Of a stretch of DNA of 53,327 bases, positions 1 through 9,234 are shown piece after piece. A program made the translations under genes and the position numbers. The DNA is from Woeseiaceae bacterium (GTDB lineage Bacteria; Pseudomonadota; Gammaproteobacteria; Steroidobacterales; Woeseiaceae). Under the pieces are notes generated by a model. It was given only the letters and a program-made list of their open reading frames with translations, made no database searches and was not told the origin of the DNA. The stretch lies in the NCBI GenBank assembly GCA_030066655.1, contig JASJBE010000019.1:1-53327 (forward strand), given 5' to 3'. Positions within the stretch are counted from its first letter, which is position 1. Every line of letters starts with the position of its first letter.

Positions 1-1
1 C

Positions 2-1459
2 GAGGCCATGCTGCGCGACTGGGTCGGGGAAGCCCGCGGCGGCGATGGAGAGCATGCGCACCTGACGCGGGTGCAGCCGGCGATCGCCAACAAGCTCGAG
101 GAGTGGTTCGAGGCGGGACTGCAGGACTGGGACATCTCCCGCGACGCGCCCTACTTCGGGTTTGCGATTCCCGGCACGACAGACAAGTTTTTCTACGTCT
201 GGCTGGACGCGCCCGTGGGCTATCCCGCGAGCTTCAAGAACCTGTGCGAGCGCAGGGAGAACCTCGATTTCGACGACTACTGGCGACCCGGCAACGACAC
301 CGAGGTCTATCACTTCATCGGCAAGGACATCATGTATTTCCACACGTTGTTCTGGCCGGCCGTGCTGCACGGCTCGGGTTTCCGTACGCCGACCAGCGTC
401 TTCGCGCACGGCTTTTTGACCGTCAACGGCAAGAAGATGTCGAAGTCGCGTGGCACGTTCATCAAGGCGAGGACCTATCTCGACAACCTGGAACCAAGCT
501 ACCTCCGCTACTACTACGCGGCCAAGCTCGGCCCGACGATCGAGGACATCGACCTGAACCTCGAAGACTTCGTTGCGCGCGTCAATTCCGATCTCGTCGG
601 CAAGCTGGTCAACATCGCCAGTCGATGCGCGGGCTTTATCAACAAGCGTTTCGACGGCCGCCTGGCCGATACGCTGCCGGACGAACCGCTGTTCAAGCAG
701 GTTGCCGATGCTGCAGAGCCGGTCGCCGCGTTCATGGAGGGCCGCGAGTACTCGAAGGCCATGCGGCAAATCATGCTGCTCGCCGACGCGGCGAATCGTT
801 ACATCGATGAACACAAACCCTGGGTCATGATCAAGGACGAAGACAGGCAGTCCGAAGTACACGGCGTTTGCACGCAGGGCATCAACCTGTTCCGCAGCCT
901 CATGATCTACCTGTCCCCCGTCCTGCCGGCGGTGTCCGACAAGGCACGCACCTTCCTGGATGAAGCAACCTGGCAATGGTCGGATGCCACCACACCCCTG
1001 CTCGGTACGTCGATCAACAAGTTCGAGCCGCTGCTAACACGGGTCGAAAGCAAACAGGTCGAGAATATGGTCGAACAATCGAAACAAGCGCCGGCACCTG
1101 CCAAAGACGGTGAACCGGGCCCGGACGAGGAGCCAACGATCTCCATCGACGATTTTATGAAGGTGGATCTTCGGATCGCTCGTATTGAGAAAGCCGAGCC
1201 GGTCGAAGGCGCGGACAAGCTGCTTAAGCTGACGCTGGACGTCGGCGAATTCAAGCGACAGGTGTTTGCCGGCATCAAGGCGGCTTACGCGCCCGAAGAA
1301 CTGCTCGGCCGACACGTCATCGTCGTCGCCAATCTCGCACCGCGCAAGATGCGCTTCGGCGTCTCCGAGGGCATGGTGCTCGCGGCAGGTCCGGGCGGCA
1401 AGGACATCTTCCTGCTGTCGGCTGACGATGGGGCCGTGCCCGGTATGCGCGTCAAATAG
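2..1459 (+). CDS. metG: Methionyl-tRNA synthetase, 3' part (5' end outside window)
   Basis: This enzyme charges tRNA-Met with methionine in the cytoplasm. The reading frame is already open at the window edge, so about 190 N-terminal residues (first part of the Rossmann fold and zinc knuckle) are missing compared with the roughly 677-residue E. coli enzyme. Visible parts, counted from the ATG at position 8, are the class I core with [11 protein letters not shown] near residue 62, the KMSKS signature at 143-147, the helical anticodon-binding domain to about residue 340, and a C-terminal EMAP/Arc1p-like tRNA-binding domain starting at FMKVDLRIA. The C-terminal domain marks the long, dimeric form of MetG. 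The rsxA gene follows after 111 bp on the same strand, an order common in Gammaproteobacteria. The internal ATG at position 8 is not the true start. Confidence 0.97.
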   Translation, partial: EAMLRDWVGEARGGDGEHAHLTRVQPAIANKLEEWFEAGLQDWDISRDAPYFGFAIPGTTDKFFYVWLDAPVGYPASFKNLCERRENLDFDDYWRPGNDTEVYHFIGKDIMYFHTLFWPAVLHGSGFRTPTSVFAHGFLTVNGKKMSKSRGTFIKARTYLDNLEPSYLRYYYAAKLGPTIEDIDLNLEDFVARVNSDLVGKLVNIASRCAGFINKRFDGRLADTLPDEPLFKQVADAAEPVAAFMEGREYSKAMRQIMLLADAANRYIDEHKPWVMIKDEDRQSEVHGVCTQGINLFRSLMIYLSPVLPAVSDKARTFLDEATWQWSDATTPLLGTSINKFEPLLTRVESKQVENMVEQSKQAPAPAKDGEPGPDEEPTISIDDFMKVDLRIARIEKAEPVEGADKLLKLTLDVGEFKRQVFAGIKAAYAPEELLGRHVIVVANLAPRKMRFGVSEGMVLAAGPGGKDIFLLSADDGAVPGMRVK

Positions 1460-1510
1460 GCTGCCGGGACCGCTGCAATCGCACGACTCGGCTTGCTGAC
1501 CCGCGATTCG

Positions 1511-1537
1511 CGGACAGCGCAGGCCACGGTTTACAAT
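1511..1537 (+). promoter_or_regulatory. Weak candidate promoter for the rsx operon
   Basis: In the metG-rsxA gap a TACAAT hexamer (1532-1537) is preceded by CGGACA (1511-1516) with only a 15-bp spacer. The -10 match is good and the -35 and spacing are poor. A clear Shine-Dalgarno GGGAGG lies at 1556-1561 before the rsxA ATG. The operon could instead be read through from metG. Confidence 0.25.
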
Positions 1538-1570
1538 AGCCCGATGAAAAGTCCTGGGAGGCTTGCCTGA

Positions 1571-2152
1571 ATGAGCGAGCTCTTCGTCATTCTCGTCAGC
1601 ACCGTGCTCGTCAACAACTTCGTCCTGGTCAGGTTCCTTGGCCTGTGTCCGTTCATGGGTGTATCGAGCAACCTCGAGGCCGCCGCCGGCATGTCACTCG
1701 CAACGGCGTTCGTGCTGACGCTGTCGTCGGCAACAGCCTACATGCTGCACCAGTACATCCTGGTCCCGCTGGGCATCGACTACTTAAGGACCTTAAGCTT
1801 CATTCTCGTCATCGCGGCCAGCGTCCAGTTCACCGAGATCATGGTCAGGCGCCTGAGCCCGATGCTGGAACAGGTGCTCGGCATCTACATCCCCCTGATC
1901 GCATCCAACTGCGCCGTACTCGGTGTTGCACTTCTGAACGTCCAGGAGTCGAGCAGCTTTGTCGAATCGCTGTTCTACGGCCTCGGCGCCGCCGGTGGAT
2001 TCGCCCTCGTCCTCGTCATGTTCTCTGCCGTGCGTGAGCGACTCGCGGCAGCCGACGTCCCGGTGCCGTTTCGCGGCCCGGCCATTGCATTAATGACGGC
2101 CGGCATCATGTCGCTTGCCTTCATGGGATTCGCGGGCATGGCGCGACTGTGA
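1571..2152 (+). CDS. rsxA: Electron transport complex subunit RsxA (RnfA)
   Basis: Integral membrane subunit of the Rsx/Rnf complex, which couples electron flow between NADH and ferredoxin-type carriers to ion movement; in E. coli it also keeps SoxR reduced. The 193-residue protein has the usual family length and about six hydrophobic segments. The start motif [16 protein letters not shown] and the central [14 protein letters not shown] are typical of the RnfA/RnfE/NqrD/NqrE family, whose half-membrane helices each contribute a cysteine to a membrane [2Fe-2S] cluster. It is the first of six rsx genes in the order A-B-C-D-G-E, followed by nth as in E. coli. GGGAGG lies nine bases before the ATG. 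Its stop overlaps the rsxB GTG start. Confidence 0.97.
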   Translation: MSELFVILVSTVLVNNFVLVRFLGLCPFMGVSSNLEAAAGMSLATAFVLTLSSATAYMLHQYILVPLGIDYLRTLSFILVIAASVQFTEIMVRRLSPMLEQVLGIYIPLIASNCAVLGVALLNVQESSSFVESLFYGLGAAGGFALVLVMFSAVRERLAAADVPVPFRGPAIALMTAGIMSLAFMGFAGMARL

Positions 2153-2646
2153 GTATGATTTTTGCCGCCATCACAACGATCAGCCTGATCGCACTCATCG
2201 CCGGACTGGCGCTCGGCTTCGCGTCGCGCTCGCTGCCGCCTGCCGAGAACGACCAGGTCGAACAGGTCAACGACCTGCTGCCACAAACCCAATGCGCCCA
2301 GTGCGGCTACCCGGGATGCCGTCCTTACGCGCAGGCAGTCGTTGAATCCGGGGAGGCGATCAACCTGTGCCCGCCGGGCGGCGATGCGACCGTCGAGAAA
2401 CTGGCGACGCTGCTTGGGCGGGAAGTCATTCCGCTAGCGAAAGCCGCACCGTCAAGGCGCGAGGTTGCCATCATCGACGAATCGTTGTGCATCGGTTGCC
2501 TGCATTGCCGGAACGCCTGTCCCGTCGACGCCATTTTCGGCGCCCAGACGCTGATGCACACCGTGATCGAATCGGAATGCACCGGCTGTGAACTCTGCGT
2601 GGCGCCCTGCCCCGTTGACTGCATCAGTATGCAGGCGGTCGCGTGA
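2149..2646 (+). CDS. rsxB: Electron transport complex subunit RsxB (RnfB), ferredoxin-type
   Basis: Iron-sulfur subunit that carries electrons in the Rsx/Rnf complex. The 165-residue protein has an N-terminal membrane anchor (about 1-25), a four-cysteine cluster domain (C49, C52, C57, C74; QCGYPGC motif) and two bacterial ferredoxin motifs (C114/C117/C120/C124 and C144/C147/C150/C154), so three [4Fe-4S] clusters are expected. It ends eleven residues after the last cysteine, shorter than the 192-residue E. coli protein. The GTG start overlaps the rsxA stop by four bases; an ATG two codons later (2155) is an alternative. The next gene also starts with an overlapping GTG, pointing to translational coupling through the operon. 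Confidence 0.96.
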   Translation: MSMIFAAITTISLIALIAGLALGFASRSLPPAENDQVEQVNDLLPQTQCAQCGYPGCRPYAQAVVESGEAINLCPPGGDATVEKLATLLGREVIPLAKAAPSRREVAIIDESLCIGCLHCRNACPVDAIFGAQTLMHTVIESECTGCELCVAPCPVDCISMQAVA

Positions 2647-4154
2647 GCGCCCCGACGTTCGATCTCGGGAAACTGCATGGCGGTATGCGGCTGGAGGCCC
2701 GGAAATCGCAGTCGACGACACAGGGGATTCGTGACGTACCCATACCGAAGCAGCTGATCATCCCGCTCAAGCAGCACGTCGGCGACGAAGCGCAGCCCGT
2801 CATCTCCATCGGCGAGCGCGTCCTTAAGGGTCAGCTGCTCGCCGAGCATTACGGCTCGCTTGGGGCCCCGGTCCATGCATCGTCATCCGGCAAAGTCATC
2901 GCGATCGAGCCATCGCCGGTCACGCGCAGGTACGGGGACAAAGCGCCCTGCATCATCATCGAGACCGACGGAGAGGACCAGGCGATCGAGGCCTGGGAAG
3001 ACCCGGTCGACTATCGCGAACTCGATCCTTCGTCGCTGATGCAGAAGATCCTGCAGGGCGGGATCGTCGGCCTCGGCGGCGCGGTCTTCCCGACGGCGCA
3101 AAAGCTCATGCAGGCGACGAGCGGCGAGATCGAGATGCTGATCCTAAACGGCGTCGAGTGCGAGCCTTACATCAGCTGCGATGACATGCTGATGCGCGAG
3201 AGTGCCGCATCGATCATTTCCGGCGCGCGGATACTGATGCACGCGATGTCCATCGAGCAGTGCCTGCTTGGCGTGGAGAGCGACAAGCCGGAAGCGATCC
3301 GGGCGCTGGAGGATGCGCTCTCGACCTACGATGACGATCGTGTCGTGCTGAAGCAGATACCGACGATCTACCCGTCCGGTGGCGAGGACCAGCTGATTCA
3401 GCTGCTCACCAATCGCGAGGTGCCCACCGGCGGCCTGCCCAGCGACGTGGGCTGCCTGGTGCAAAACGTCGGCACAGCCGCGGCCGTGCACGACTGGATC
3501 GTCGACGGCCAGCCGCTGTTGAGTCGCATCACGACCATCTCCGGGGACGGCGTCTTGAACCCGATCAATGTGCGCGCGAGGCTGGGTACACCGATAGCGG
3601 ATCTCGTCGAGGCTGCGGGTGGGTACACCGACAGGGCCGAGGTCCTGATCATCGGCGGCCCGATGACGGGCAAATCGATTTCCACCGACGAGGTACCGGT
3701 CGTCAAAGCGACCAACTGCGTGCTCGTGTTATCGGAGGCGCCGAGCCGGGAACGCGAGCTTCCGTGCATCCGCTGCGGCGAGTGTGCGGAGGTCTGCCCG
3801 GTCAACCTGCTGCCGCAGCAGCTGTACTGGCACGCCTGCGCCGACAACGAGGACAAGCTGCGCGAGTTCGGCCTTGTCGACTGCATCGAATGCGGCTGCT
3901 GTGACCTCGTCTGTCCGAGCCACATCCCGCTTACCTACGATTTCAGGATGGCGAAGGCCCGGATCCGGGAGCTTGAGGATGAGAAGGCACGCGCCGAGCG
4001 CGCGCGCCGACGATTCGAAGCGCGTGAACAACGCTTGAAACTGGAAGAACGGGAACGTGCCGAGGAGTTGCAGCGGCAGAAGGATCGGGCTCGCAAGACC
4101 GGCAAGGCGGCGATCGCCGAGATCTTGAAGCGCAAACGTAAGAAGGACGACTGA
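2643..4154 (+). CDS. rsxC: Electron transport complex subunit RsxC (RnfC)
   Basis: Peripheral subunit expected to bind NADH and FMN and to hold two [4Fe-4S] clusters at the cytoplasmic face. In this 503-residue protein the N-terminal RnfC barrel domain is followed by a glycine-rich nucleotide-binding region (GGIVGLGGAVFPT) and two ferredoxin motifs: CIRCGECAEVCP near residue 374 and CIECGCCDLVCP near 414. After residue 430 the protein is a highly charged Arg/Glu/Lys helix of about 70 residues. The E. coli homologue has a much longer repetitive C-terminal extension, which is absent here. The start is GTG, overlapping the rsxB stop by four bases. rsxD follows after three bases. Confidence 0.97.
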   Translation: MSAPTFDLGKLHGGMRLEARKSQSTTQGIRDVPIPKQLIIPLKQHVGDEAQPVISIGERVLKGQLLAEHYGSLGAPVHASSSGKVIAIEPSPVTRRYGDKAPCIIIETDGEDQAIEAWEDPVDYRELDPSSLMQKILQGGIVGLGGAVFPTAQKLMQATSGEIEMLILNGVECEPYISCDDMLMRESAASIISGARILMHAMSIEQCLLGVESDKPEAIRALEDALSTYDDDRVVLKQIPTIYPSGGEDQLIQLLTNREVPTGGLPSDVGCLVQNVGTAAAVHDWIVDGQPLLSRITTISGDGVLNPINVRARLGTPIADLVEAAGGYTDRAEVLIIGGPMTGKSISTDEVPVVKATNCVLVLSEAPSRERELPCIRCGECAEVCPVNLLPQQLYWHACADNEDKLREFGLVDCIECGCCDLVCPSHIPLTYDFRMAKARIRELEDEKARAERARRRFEAREQRLKLEERERAEELQRQKDRARKTGKAAIAEILKRKRKKDD

Positions 4155-4157
4155 GCG

Positions 4158-5207
4158 ATGCAATTCGAGCGACTCAACGCGCCTCATGTTCGATCGACAG
4201 CCAGCGTCCCTCGCATCATGTTGCAGGTCCTGCTCGCGCTGGTCCCGGCTGCCATCGCGCACGTCTGGTATTTCGGGCCGGGCTTTCTGTTCAACCTGAT
4301 CATTGCAACCGGATTCTGTGTGGCGAGCGAGTCCGCCATGATGGCGGCTCGGGGCCGACCGCCCGAGGATGCCCTGTCCGATTACAGCGCTATCGTTACC
4401 GCGGCGTTGATTGCCTTCGCGCTACCGTCGCTGACGCCGTGGTGGGTGACGGCGATCGCATCGACGTTCGGCATCGTCGTGGCGAAACACCTGTATGGCG
4501 GCATCGGGTTCAACGTATTCAACCCGGCGATGGCGGGTTACGTTGTCGTCCTGGTCGCATTCCCGGCGGACCTGAACCTGTGGGTCGCTCCCAGGATGGG
4601 CGACACAGACTACACGACGCTGAGCCTGGTCGAGACCCTGACCTTTACCCTGACCGGTGGGCTGCCGGATGCGCTGACGTACGACGCCGTCAGTCGGGCG
4701 ACACCGCTCGACCTGATGAAATCGGGACTGAACCAGATGCAGACCGTCGAGGAAATTCGCGCGTTACCGACTATGGGTGACTTTGGCGGACGGGGATGGG
4801 AATGGATCGGCAATTTCTTAGCATTGGGCGGGATCTGGCTGATGATCAAGCGCGTCATTCGCTGGCAGATACCGCTGGGTGTTCTCGCCGGCCTGCTGGT
4901 ACCCGCCACGATCGCATTCATGATCGATCCCGGCAGCAATCCCGGACCGGGCTACCATTTGTTCAGCGGCGCCACGATACTATGCGCGTTCTTCGTCGCG
5001 ACCGATCCCGTGTCGGCGGCGACGAGCACACGCGGTCGAATCGTCTACGGCATCGGCATCGGCTTTCTGATCTACGCCATCCGTAAGTGGGGTGCTTATG
5101 CAGACGGCGCCGCCTTCGGTGTTCTGCTGATGAACATGGCCGTTCCGGCGATCGACGCAATCACTCGACCGAGAATCGTCGGACACGGAGGTGCCAGTCG
5201 TGAGTAA
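4158..5207 (+). CDS. rsxD: Electron transport complex subunit RsxD (RnfD)
   Basis: Polytopic membrane subunit homologous to NqrB, expected to carry covalently bound FMN on a threonine. The 349-residue protein has about nine to ten hydrophobic segments. The motif NVFNPAMAGYV (about 119-129) and the FMN-site region VSRATPLD (T182) are visible; an Arg occupies the place where Gly or Ser is more often seen before AT, so the flavinylation site is slightly atypical. The family C-terminal segment FFVATDPVSAATS is intact. The ATG is three bases after the rsxC stop. Its 3' end overlaps the rsxG start by eight bases. Confidence 0.96.
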   Translation: MQFERLNAPHVRSTASVPRIMLQVLLALVPAAIAHVWYFGPGFLFNLIIATGFCVASESAMMAARGRPPEDALSDYSAIVTAALIAFALPSLTPWWVTAIASTFGIVVAKHLYGGIGFNVFNPAMAGYVVVLVAFPADLNLWVAPRMGDTDYTTLSLVETLTFTLTGGLPDALTYDAVSRATPLDLMKSGLNQMQTVEEIRALPTMGDFGGRGWEWIGNFLALGGIWLMIKRVIRWQIPLGVLAGLLVPATIAFMIDPGSNPGPGYHLFSGATILCAFFVATDPVSAATSTRGRIVYGIGIGFLIYAIRKWGAYADGAAFGVLLMNMAVPAIDAITRPRIVGHGGASRE

Positions 5208-5832
5208 TCCTTCTGTACTGAAAAACGGGCTCACCCTCGCGCTGATCGCGGGCGTTTGCTCGGGCCTCGTGGCCGTTACCTACGCATTCACGGAAGACAA
5301 GATCGAAGACAATCGCAAAGCCTTCCTCGAGCAAAAACTCAAGCCGGCGCTTTCAGGCCTTTTCTTCGAGGGCGACGTCACGGAATCGGTGGTGACACTG
5401 AAAGCGCCGCATGGGCTGCCCGGCAAGGACGACGCGCTGATCTACCGTCTGTATGCCTCCGGCGAACCCGTAGCAGCACTCTTCATCGTCACGGCAAGAA
5501 ACGGTTATTCGGGTCCGATCCGCATCCTGCTGGGCGTGGACATATCAGGCGTCGTCACCGGGCTTCGAATTCTCGAGCACAGTGAGACGCCGGGGCTCGG
5601 CGACAAGATCGACGAAGACAAATCGGACTGGGTGCAGCAGTTTGCCGGTCGCTCACTCGAAGACCCTGCGATCGACGGCTGGCAAATCAGAAACGACGGT
5701 GGCGAGTTCGATCAGCTCACGGGCGCGTCGATCACACCACGCGCCGTCATCCAGGCCGTCAGGGAGACATTGGTCTATTTCGCCGAAAACAAGGAACAGG
5801 TCTTCGCCATGCCGGGGGACTCAGCACAGTGA
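5200..5832 (+). CDS. rsxG: Electron transport complex subunit RsxG (RnfG)
   Basis: Membrane-anchored subunit with a large periplasmic FMN-binding domain, homologous to NqrC. The 210-residue protein has one N-terminal transmembrane helix (about 7-29). The FMN-binding domain includes GYSGPIRILLGVD and HSETPGLGDKI, and the flavinylation motif DQLTGASIT is at 171-179. The residue at the usual covalent FMN position is Ser177, where Thr is commonest. I chose the GTG at 5200 because GGAGG (5186-5190) lies nine bases ahead; a GTG at 5191 would add three residues. An ApbE-type flavin transferase would be needed and is not in the window. Confidence 0.94.
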   Translation: MSNPSVLKNGLTLALIAGVCSGLVAVTYAFTEDKIEDNRKAFLEQKLKPALSGLFFEGDVTESVVTLKAPHGLPGKDDALIYRLYASGEPVAALFIVTARNGYSGPIRILLGVDISGVVTGLRILEHSETPGLGDKIDEDKSDWVQQFAGRSLEDPAIDGWQIRNDGGEFDQLTGASITPRAVIQAVRETLVYFAENKEQVFAMPGDSAQ

Positions 5833-6491
5833 CGGAAGGACGCCACTTGCAGGGGATCGCCACCGCCCTGTGGCGAGACAATCCCGGGCTGGTGCAACTG
5901 CTCGGACTGTGTCCACTGCTCGCCGTAACCGGCAGCTTCGTCAACGGCCTCGGCCTCGGTATCGCAACGCTTGCCGTGTTGACGGTATCCAACGGTCTTG
6001 TATCGGCAACGCGACGCTTCCTGCAGAAAGAGATCCGCATACCGATCTTCGTGCTGATCATTGCAAGTCTCGTCACCTGCGTGGAACTGCTGTTCGAGGC
6101 GTTTTTCCCGGCCCTGGATCGCGCGTTGGGAATCTTCATCCCGCTGATTGTCACCAACTGCGCCATCGTCGCGCGCGCGGAGGTGTTTGCATCGAGGAAC
6201 CCGGTCGTCTCGAGCATCGTTGACGGCTTCGGCATGGGACTCGGATTCCTGCTTGTACTCGTCACGATCGGGCTCATGCGCGAGCTCGTCGGCCAGGGAA
6301 CGGTGTTTGCCGACATGCACCTGCTGTTCGGCGGCGAGCCGGTCAACGGACTCGTCGTTGCAGACGCCGGATGGCTGATCGCGATCCTGCCGCCGGGAGC
6401 GTTTTTCGCTCTGGCCGTCGCCATCGCCGCAAAGAACGCGATGGACCGGCGACGCAGCGTGCGACTTCGCGAGCGGACGGGTCTGCGATGA
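5829..6491 (+). CDS. rsxE: Electron transport complex subunit RsxE (RnfE)
   Basis: Membrane subunit paired with RsxA; the two are homologous and inserted in opposite orientations. This 220-residue protein shows LLGLCPLLAVTGSFVNGLGLG near residue 24 and the mirror motif IFIPLIVTNCAIVARAE near 103, each with the conserved cysteine of the intramembrane [2Fe-2S] site, and about six hydrophobic stretches. The GTG start overlaps the rsxG stop by four bases and the 3' end overlaps the nth ATG by four bases, so translation is probably coupled. It completes a full A-B-C-D-G-E set. Confidence 0.96.
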   Translation: MTEGRHLQGIATALWRDNPGLVQLLGLCPLLAVTGSFVNGLGLGIATLAVLTVSNGLVSATRRFLQKEIRIPIFVLIIASLVTCVELLFEAFFPALDRALGIFIPLIVTNCAIVARAEVFASRNPVVSSIVDGFGMGLGFLLVLVTIGLMRELVGQGTVFADMHLLFGGEPVNGLVVADAGWLIAILPPGAFFALAVAIAAKNAMDRRRSVRLRERTGLR

Positions 6492-7123
6492 ACCGGGATA
6501 AGCGAACAGCGATCTTCTCGACCCTTCGAGCAGCCGATCCGAACCCGACGACGGAGCTCAACTACGACACGCCCTTCCAGCTCCTAATCGCCGTCATCCT
6601 GTCGGCGCAGGCAACGGATGTCGGCGTCAACAAGGCAACGCGGCAGTTGTTCATCGATGCACCAGACGCGCAGACCATGCTGGCGCTCGGCGTCGATGGG
6701 CTGAAGTCCTACATCAAGACGATCGGTCTTTTTAACAGCAAGGCGGGCAACGTCATCAAGACCTGCCAGATCCTCGTCGACGACCATGACGGCGAGGTCC
6801 CTCGCGACCGCAGTGCGCTCGAGGCTCTGCCGGGCGTCGGGCGCAAGACCGCCAACGTCGTCCTGAACACGGCGTTTGGCGAACCGACGATTGCCGTCGA
6901 TACGCACATCTTCCGCGTGTCGAATCGAACCGGCATCGCACACGGCAAGACGCCGCTGGAGGTCGAGAAGCGCCTGCTGCGATTGACGCCCGATGAATTC
7001 AAGAAAGACGCGCACCACTGGCTGATCCTGCACGGTCGCTACGTCTGCAAGGCCCGGCGGCCGCTGTGCGGAGAATGCAGTATCCTCGAATGGTGTGAGT
7101 ACCGTCGCAAGGAACTGTCATGA
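6488..7123 (+). CDS. nth: Endonuclease III
   Basis: DNA glycosylase/AP lyase that removes oxidised pyrimidines in base excision repair. The 211-residue protein matches E. coli Nth in length and key positions: the helix-hairpin-helix LPGVGRKTANVVLN with catalytic Lys120, catalytic Asp138 in AVDTHIFRVSNR, and the C-terminal [4Fe-4S] motif C-x6-C-x2-C-x5-C. An open frame extends upstream to 6371, but the ATG at 6488 is the real start because it gives the standard N-terminus and overlaps the rsxE stop. Its own stop overlaps the next ATG. Location after rsxE is the same as in E. coli. Confidence 0.97.
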   Translation: MNRDKRTAIFSTLRAADPNPTTELNYDTPFQLLIAVILSAQATDVGVNKATRQLFIDAPDAQTMLALGVDGLKSYIKTIGLFNSKAGNVIKTCQILVDDHDGEVPRDRSALEALPGVGRKTANVVLNTAFGEPTIAVDTHIFRVSNRTGIAHGKTPLEVEKRLLRLTPDEFKKDAHHWLILHGRYVCKARRPLCGECSILEWCEYRRKELS

Positions 7124-7539
7124 TCTTCGGCCAGAACAGAGACCAGCTCCGCCGCATGTATGCGGACGCCTGGCGGAAGCTGACCTCCGGCGCTGTATTG
7201 ACGCCACTCGAAAGTCAAATCGCGACGGTTGTCCAGGAGCACCCGGAGTATCATCGATACCTGGGCGAGGATGGCTTCTCGGAGGAATTCACGCCGGAGC
7301 GTGGTGAGACGAACCCCTTCCTGCACATGGGCCTGCATCTGGCGATACGGGAACAGGTTGCGACCGACCGGCCGGCCGGCATCGCGGCGCTATTTGAGGG
7401 GCTCGTCGAGAAATCGGGTGACAAGCTTGAAACCGAACATCGCATGATCGATGTACTCGCTGAAGTCATGTGGGAATCGCAGCGATCCAACGCGCCGCCG
7501 GACGAACGGGCCTACCTGGAGCGGCTCAAAGCACTGTAG
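7120..7539 (+). CDS. DUF1841 family protein
   Basis: Small cytoplasmic protein of unknown function. The 139-residue sequence begins MIFGQNRDQLRRMYADAW and contains NPFLHMGLHLAIREQ, both characteristic of the DUF1841 family found in Gamma- and Betaproteobacteria. It has no signal peptide, membrane segment or cysteine, so it is not a candidate precursor for the modification operon just downstream. The ATG overlaps the nth stop by four bases, so it is the last gene of the rsx-nth transcription unit. A His/Glu-rich central part (HMGLHLAI, ETEHRMID) might bind metal, but this is speculative. Confidence 0.88.
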   Translation: MIFGQNRDQLRRMYADAWRKLTSGAVLTPLESQIATVVQEHPEYHRYLGEDGFSEEFTPERGETNPFLHMGLHLAIREQVATDRPAGIAALFEGLVEKSGDKLETEHRMIDVLAEVMWESQRSNAPPDERAYLERLKAL

Positions 7540-7603
7540 ACAATCATCGTGTAATAAATCCGCCGCCGCGCTGGTCTGATGAGCAAATGAACGGGAATGC
7601 AAA

Positions 7604-8458
7604 ATGACGGGCAAGAAACACAGTTATCCGGTTGAGGGTGCAGGACTGGGGCTTCGGCGACCGCTGCTCGACAAGCTGATGGCGAACCCGCCGACCGAGG
7701 TCGATTTCATGGAGGTGGCCCCGGAAAACTGGATCAACATCGGCGGCATCGCCGGCAGGAAATTTCGCTGGTTCACCGAACGCTACCCGTTCGTGCTGCA
7801 CGGACTGTCCCTGAACATAGGCTCGCCCTCGCCGCTGAACGAAGACCTCGTCCGCGACATACGCAAGTTCATGGACGAGCACGGCATCGAGCAGTACTCG
7901 GACCACCTGAGCTATACCGGCGATCATGGCCAGCTCTATGACCTGATGCCGATTCCGTTCACCGAAGAGGCCGTCAAATACGTCGCGGAGCGAGTGCTTC
8001 GTGTCCAGGAGATCCTCGGACGACGCATGGCGCTCGAGAACGTGTCCTTTTACGCGCCGACCGAAGAAGGCATGGGCGAGCTCGAATTCCTGCTCGCCGT
8101 CCTCGATGCGGCGGACTGCGACCTGATGCTCGACATCAACAACATCGTCGTCAACAGCATTAATCATCGCTACGACGCGCTCGAATTCCTGAAGCGCATG
8201 CCGGCTGACAAGATTCGCTATTTCCACATCGCCGGTCATCACGTCGAAGCGGAGGACCTGAGGATCGACACCCACGGTGCGCCGGTCGACGAACAGTCCT
8301 GGCAATTGCTGGCGGAAGCCTACGCGCATTTCGGGCCCGTACCGACGCTTCTGGAAAGAGATTTCAATTTCCCGCCGCTTGAGGAATTGCTCGACGAGGT
8401 CCGGGAAATCAGAAAGCTGCAGCAGGACGCCGTCCCGGCGGAGGCGGCCCATGGCTGA
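7604..8458 (+). CDS. MNIO-family (DUF692) peptide-modifying iron oxidase
   Basis: Member of the multinuclear non-heme iron-dependent oxidases (DUF692; BufB/HvfB/MbnB relatives), which modify cysteines in ribosomally made peptides to metal-binding heterocycles. The 284-residue TIM-barrel protein shows the expected metal-ligand set: H66 (HGLSLNIGS), H101 (DHLSYTG), E145 (LEN), D177 (DINN), H208 and H212 (HIAGHH), D222/H224 (DTHG) and E251 (LERD). It overlaps the partner gene by eight bases and a DoxX gene follows, the usual bufferin/Hvf layout. No DUF2282-type or other cysteine-rich precursor is seen upstream or downstream. The enzyme class is clear; the substrate is unknown. Confidence 0.93.
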   Translation: MTGKKHSYPVEGAGLGLRRPLLDKLMANPPTEVDFMEVAPENWINIGGIAGRKFRWFTERYPFVLHGLSLNIGSPSPLNEDLVRDIRKFMDEHGIEQYSDHLSYTGDHGQLYDLMPIPFTEEAVKYVAERVLRVQEILGRRMALENVSFYAPTEEGMGELEFLLAVLDAADCDLMLDINNIVVNSINHRYDALEFLKRMPADKIRYFHIAGHHVEAEDLRIDTHGAPVDEQSWQLLAEAYAHFGPVPTLLERDFNFPPLEELLDEVREIRKLQQDAVPAEAAHG

Positions 8459-9224
8459 CAAGCCGGCATTCCAGGACATCCAGAATGCGTTTGCGGCGCA
8501 TATTCGCGACCCGGCGAACGTGCCGGCACCGGAACACATCGAAGATCGCCGTATGGCCGTCTACCGGGACCTGTTCTTCAACAATCTCAAGAGCCTGCTG
8601 TCGACCACGTTTCCGGTCCTGAAAGCCCTGCACGATGATCGGAAGTGGCGTCACATGATTCGTGAGTTCATGAAGAAACACTCCTCCCAGACGCCCTACT
8701 TTCTTAAGCTGCCTGCAGAGTTCCTCGAATTCCTGCAGACGGAATATGAGATCAGTGACGACGACTTCCCGTTCCTGCTGGAACTCGCGCACTATGAGTA
8801 CATCGAACTGGCGCTGTCGATCTCCGATGCAGAAATCGACTACAGCGGCGTCGACCCGGACGGAGACCTCATCGCCGGCGTACCGGTCAAATCGGAGCTG
8901 TCCTGGGTGTATGCCTACCAGTACCCGGTTCATCGAATCTCGAAGGACTTTATTCCGGACGCGCCCGCCGAACAGCCCGTCTACCTGGCCGTGACCCGGA
9001 ACGCTGAAGACCGCGTTCGATTCACCGAGCTCAATCCCGTGACGGCCGGGCTGGTCGATGCCATCGAACAGAACAGCGACGACCTGACAGGCGAGGACTT
9101 GCTGCGGCGCCTGGCACAGCAGATCCAGTACCCGGACGCCGACGCGTTCATCGAACACGGGCAGGCCGCGTTTAGCGAACTCAAAGCCGCCGAGATCGTC
9201 ATCGGCACCAAACTGCCAGAATAA
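8451..9224 (+). CDS. DUF2063 (HvfC/BufC-like) partner protein
   Basis: Partner of the DUF692 oxidase, thought to bind and present the precursor peptide. The 257-residue protein has the N-terminal DUF2063 helical domain (FQDIQNAFAAHIRDP, then RMAVYRDLFFNNL and TFPVL) and a C-terminal winged-helix-like part (about 150-257) with VYAYQYPVHRIS. I chose the ATG at 8451 because it gives a standard family N-terminus and an eight-base overlap with the upstream oxidase gene; a longer in-frame opening from 8277 is only overlap with that gene. Co-occurrence of DUF692 and DUF2063 is established for copper-linked peptide pathways such as Haemophilus Hvf. Confidence 0.93.
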   Translation: MADKPAFQDIQNAFAAHIRDPANVPAPEHIEDRRMAVYRDLFFNNLKSLLSTTFPVLKALHDDRKWRHMIREFMKKHSSQTPYFLKLPAEFLEFLQTEYEISDDDFPFLLELAHYEYIELALSISDAEIDYSGVDPDGDLIAGVPVKSELSWVYAYQYPVHRISKDFIPDAPAEQPVYLAVTRNAEDRVRFTELNPVTAGLVDAIEQNSDDLTGEDLLRRLAQQIQYPDADAFIEHGQAAFSELKAAEIVIGTKLPE

Positions 9225-9234
9225 GGAATTACGC

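Noticed and set aside
8277-8450. Longer start for the DUF2063 gene
   Set aside because: The extra part is an Arg/Ser-rich out-of-frame reading of the MNIO gene; the ATG at 8451 gives a standard N-terminus.
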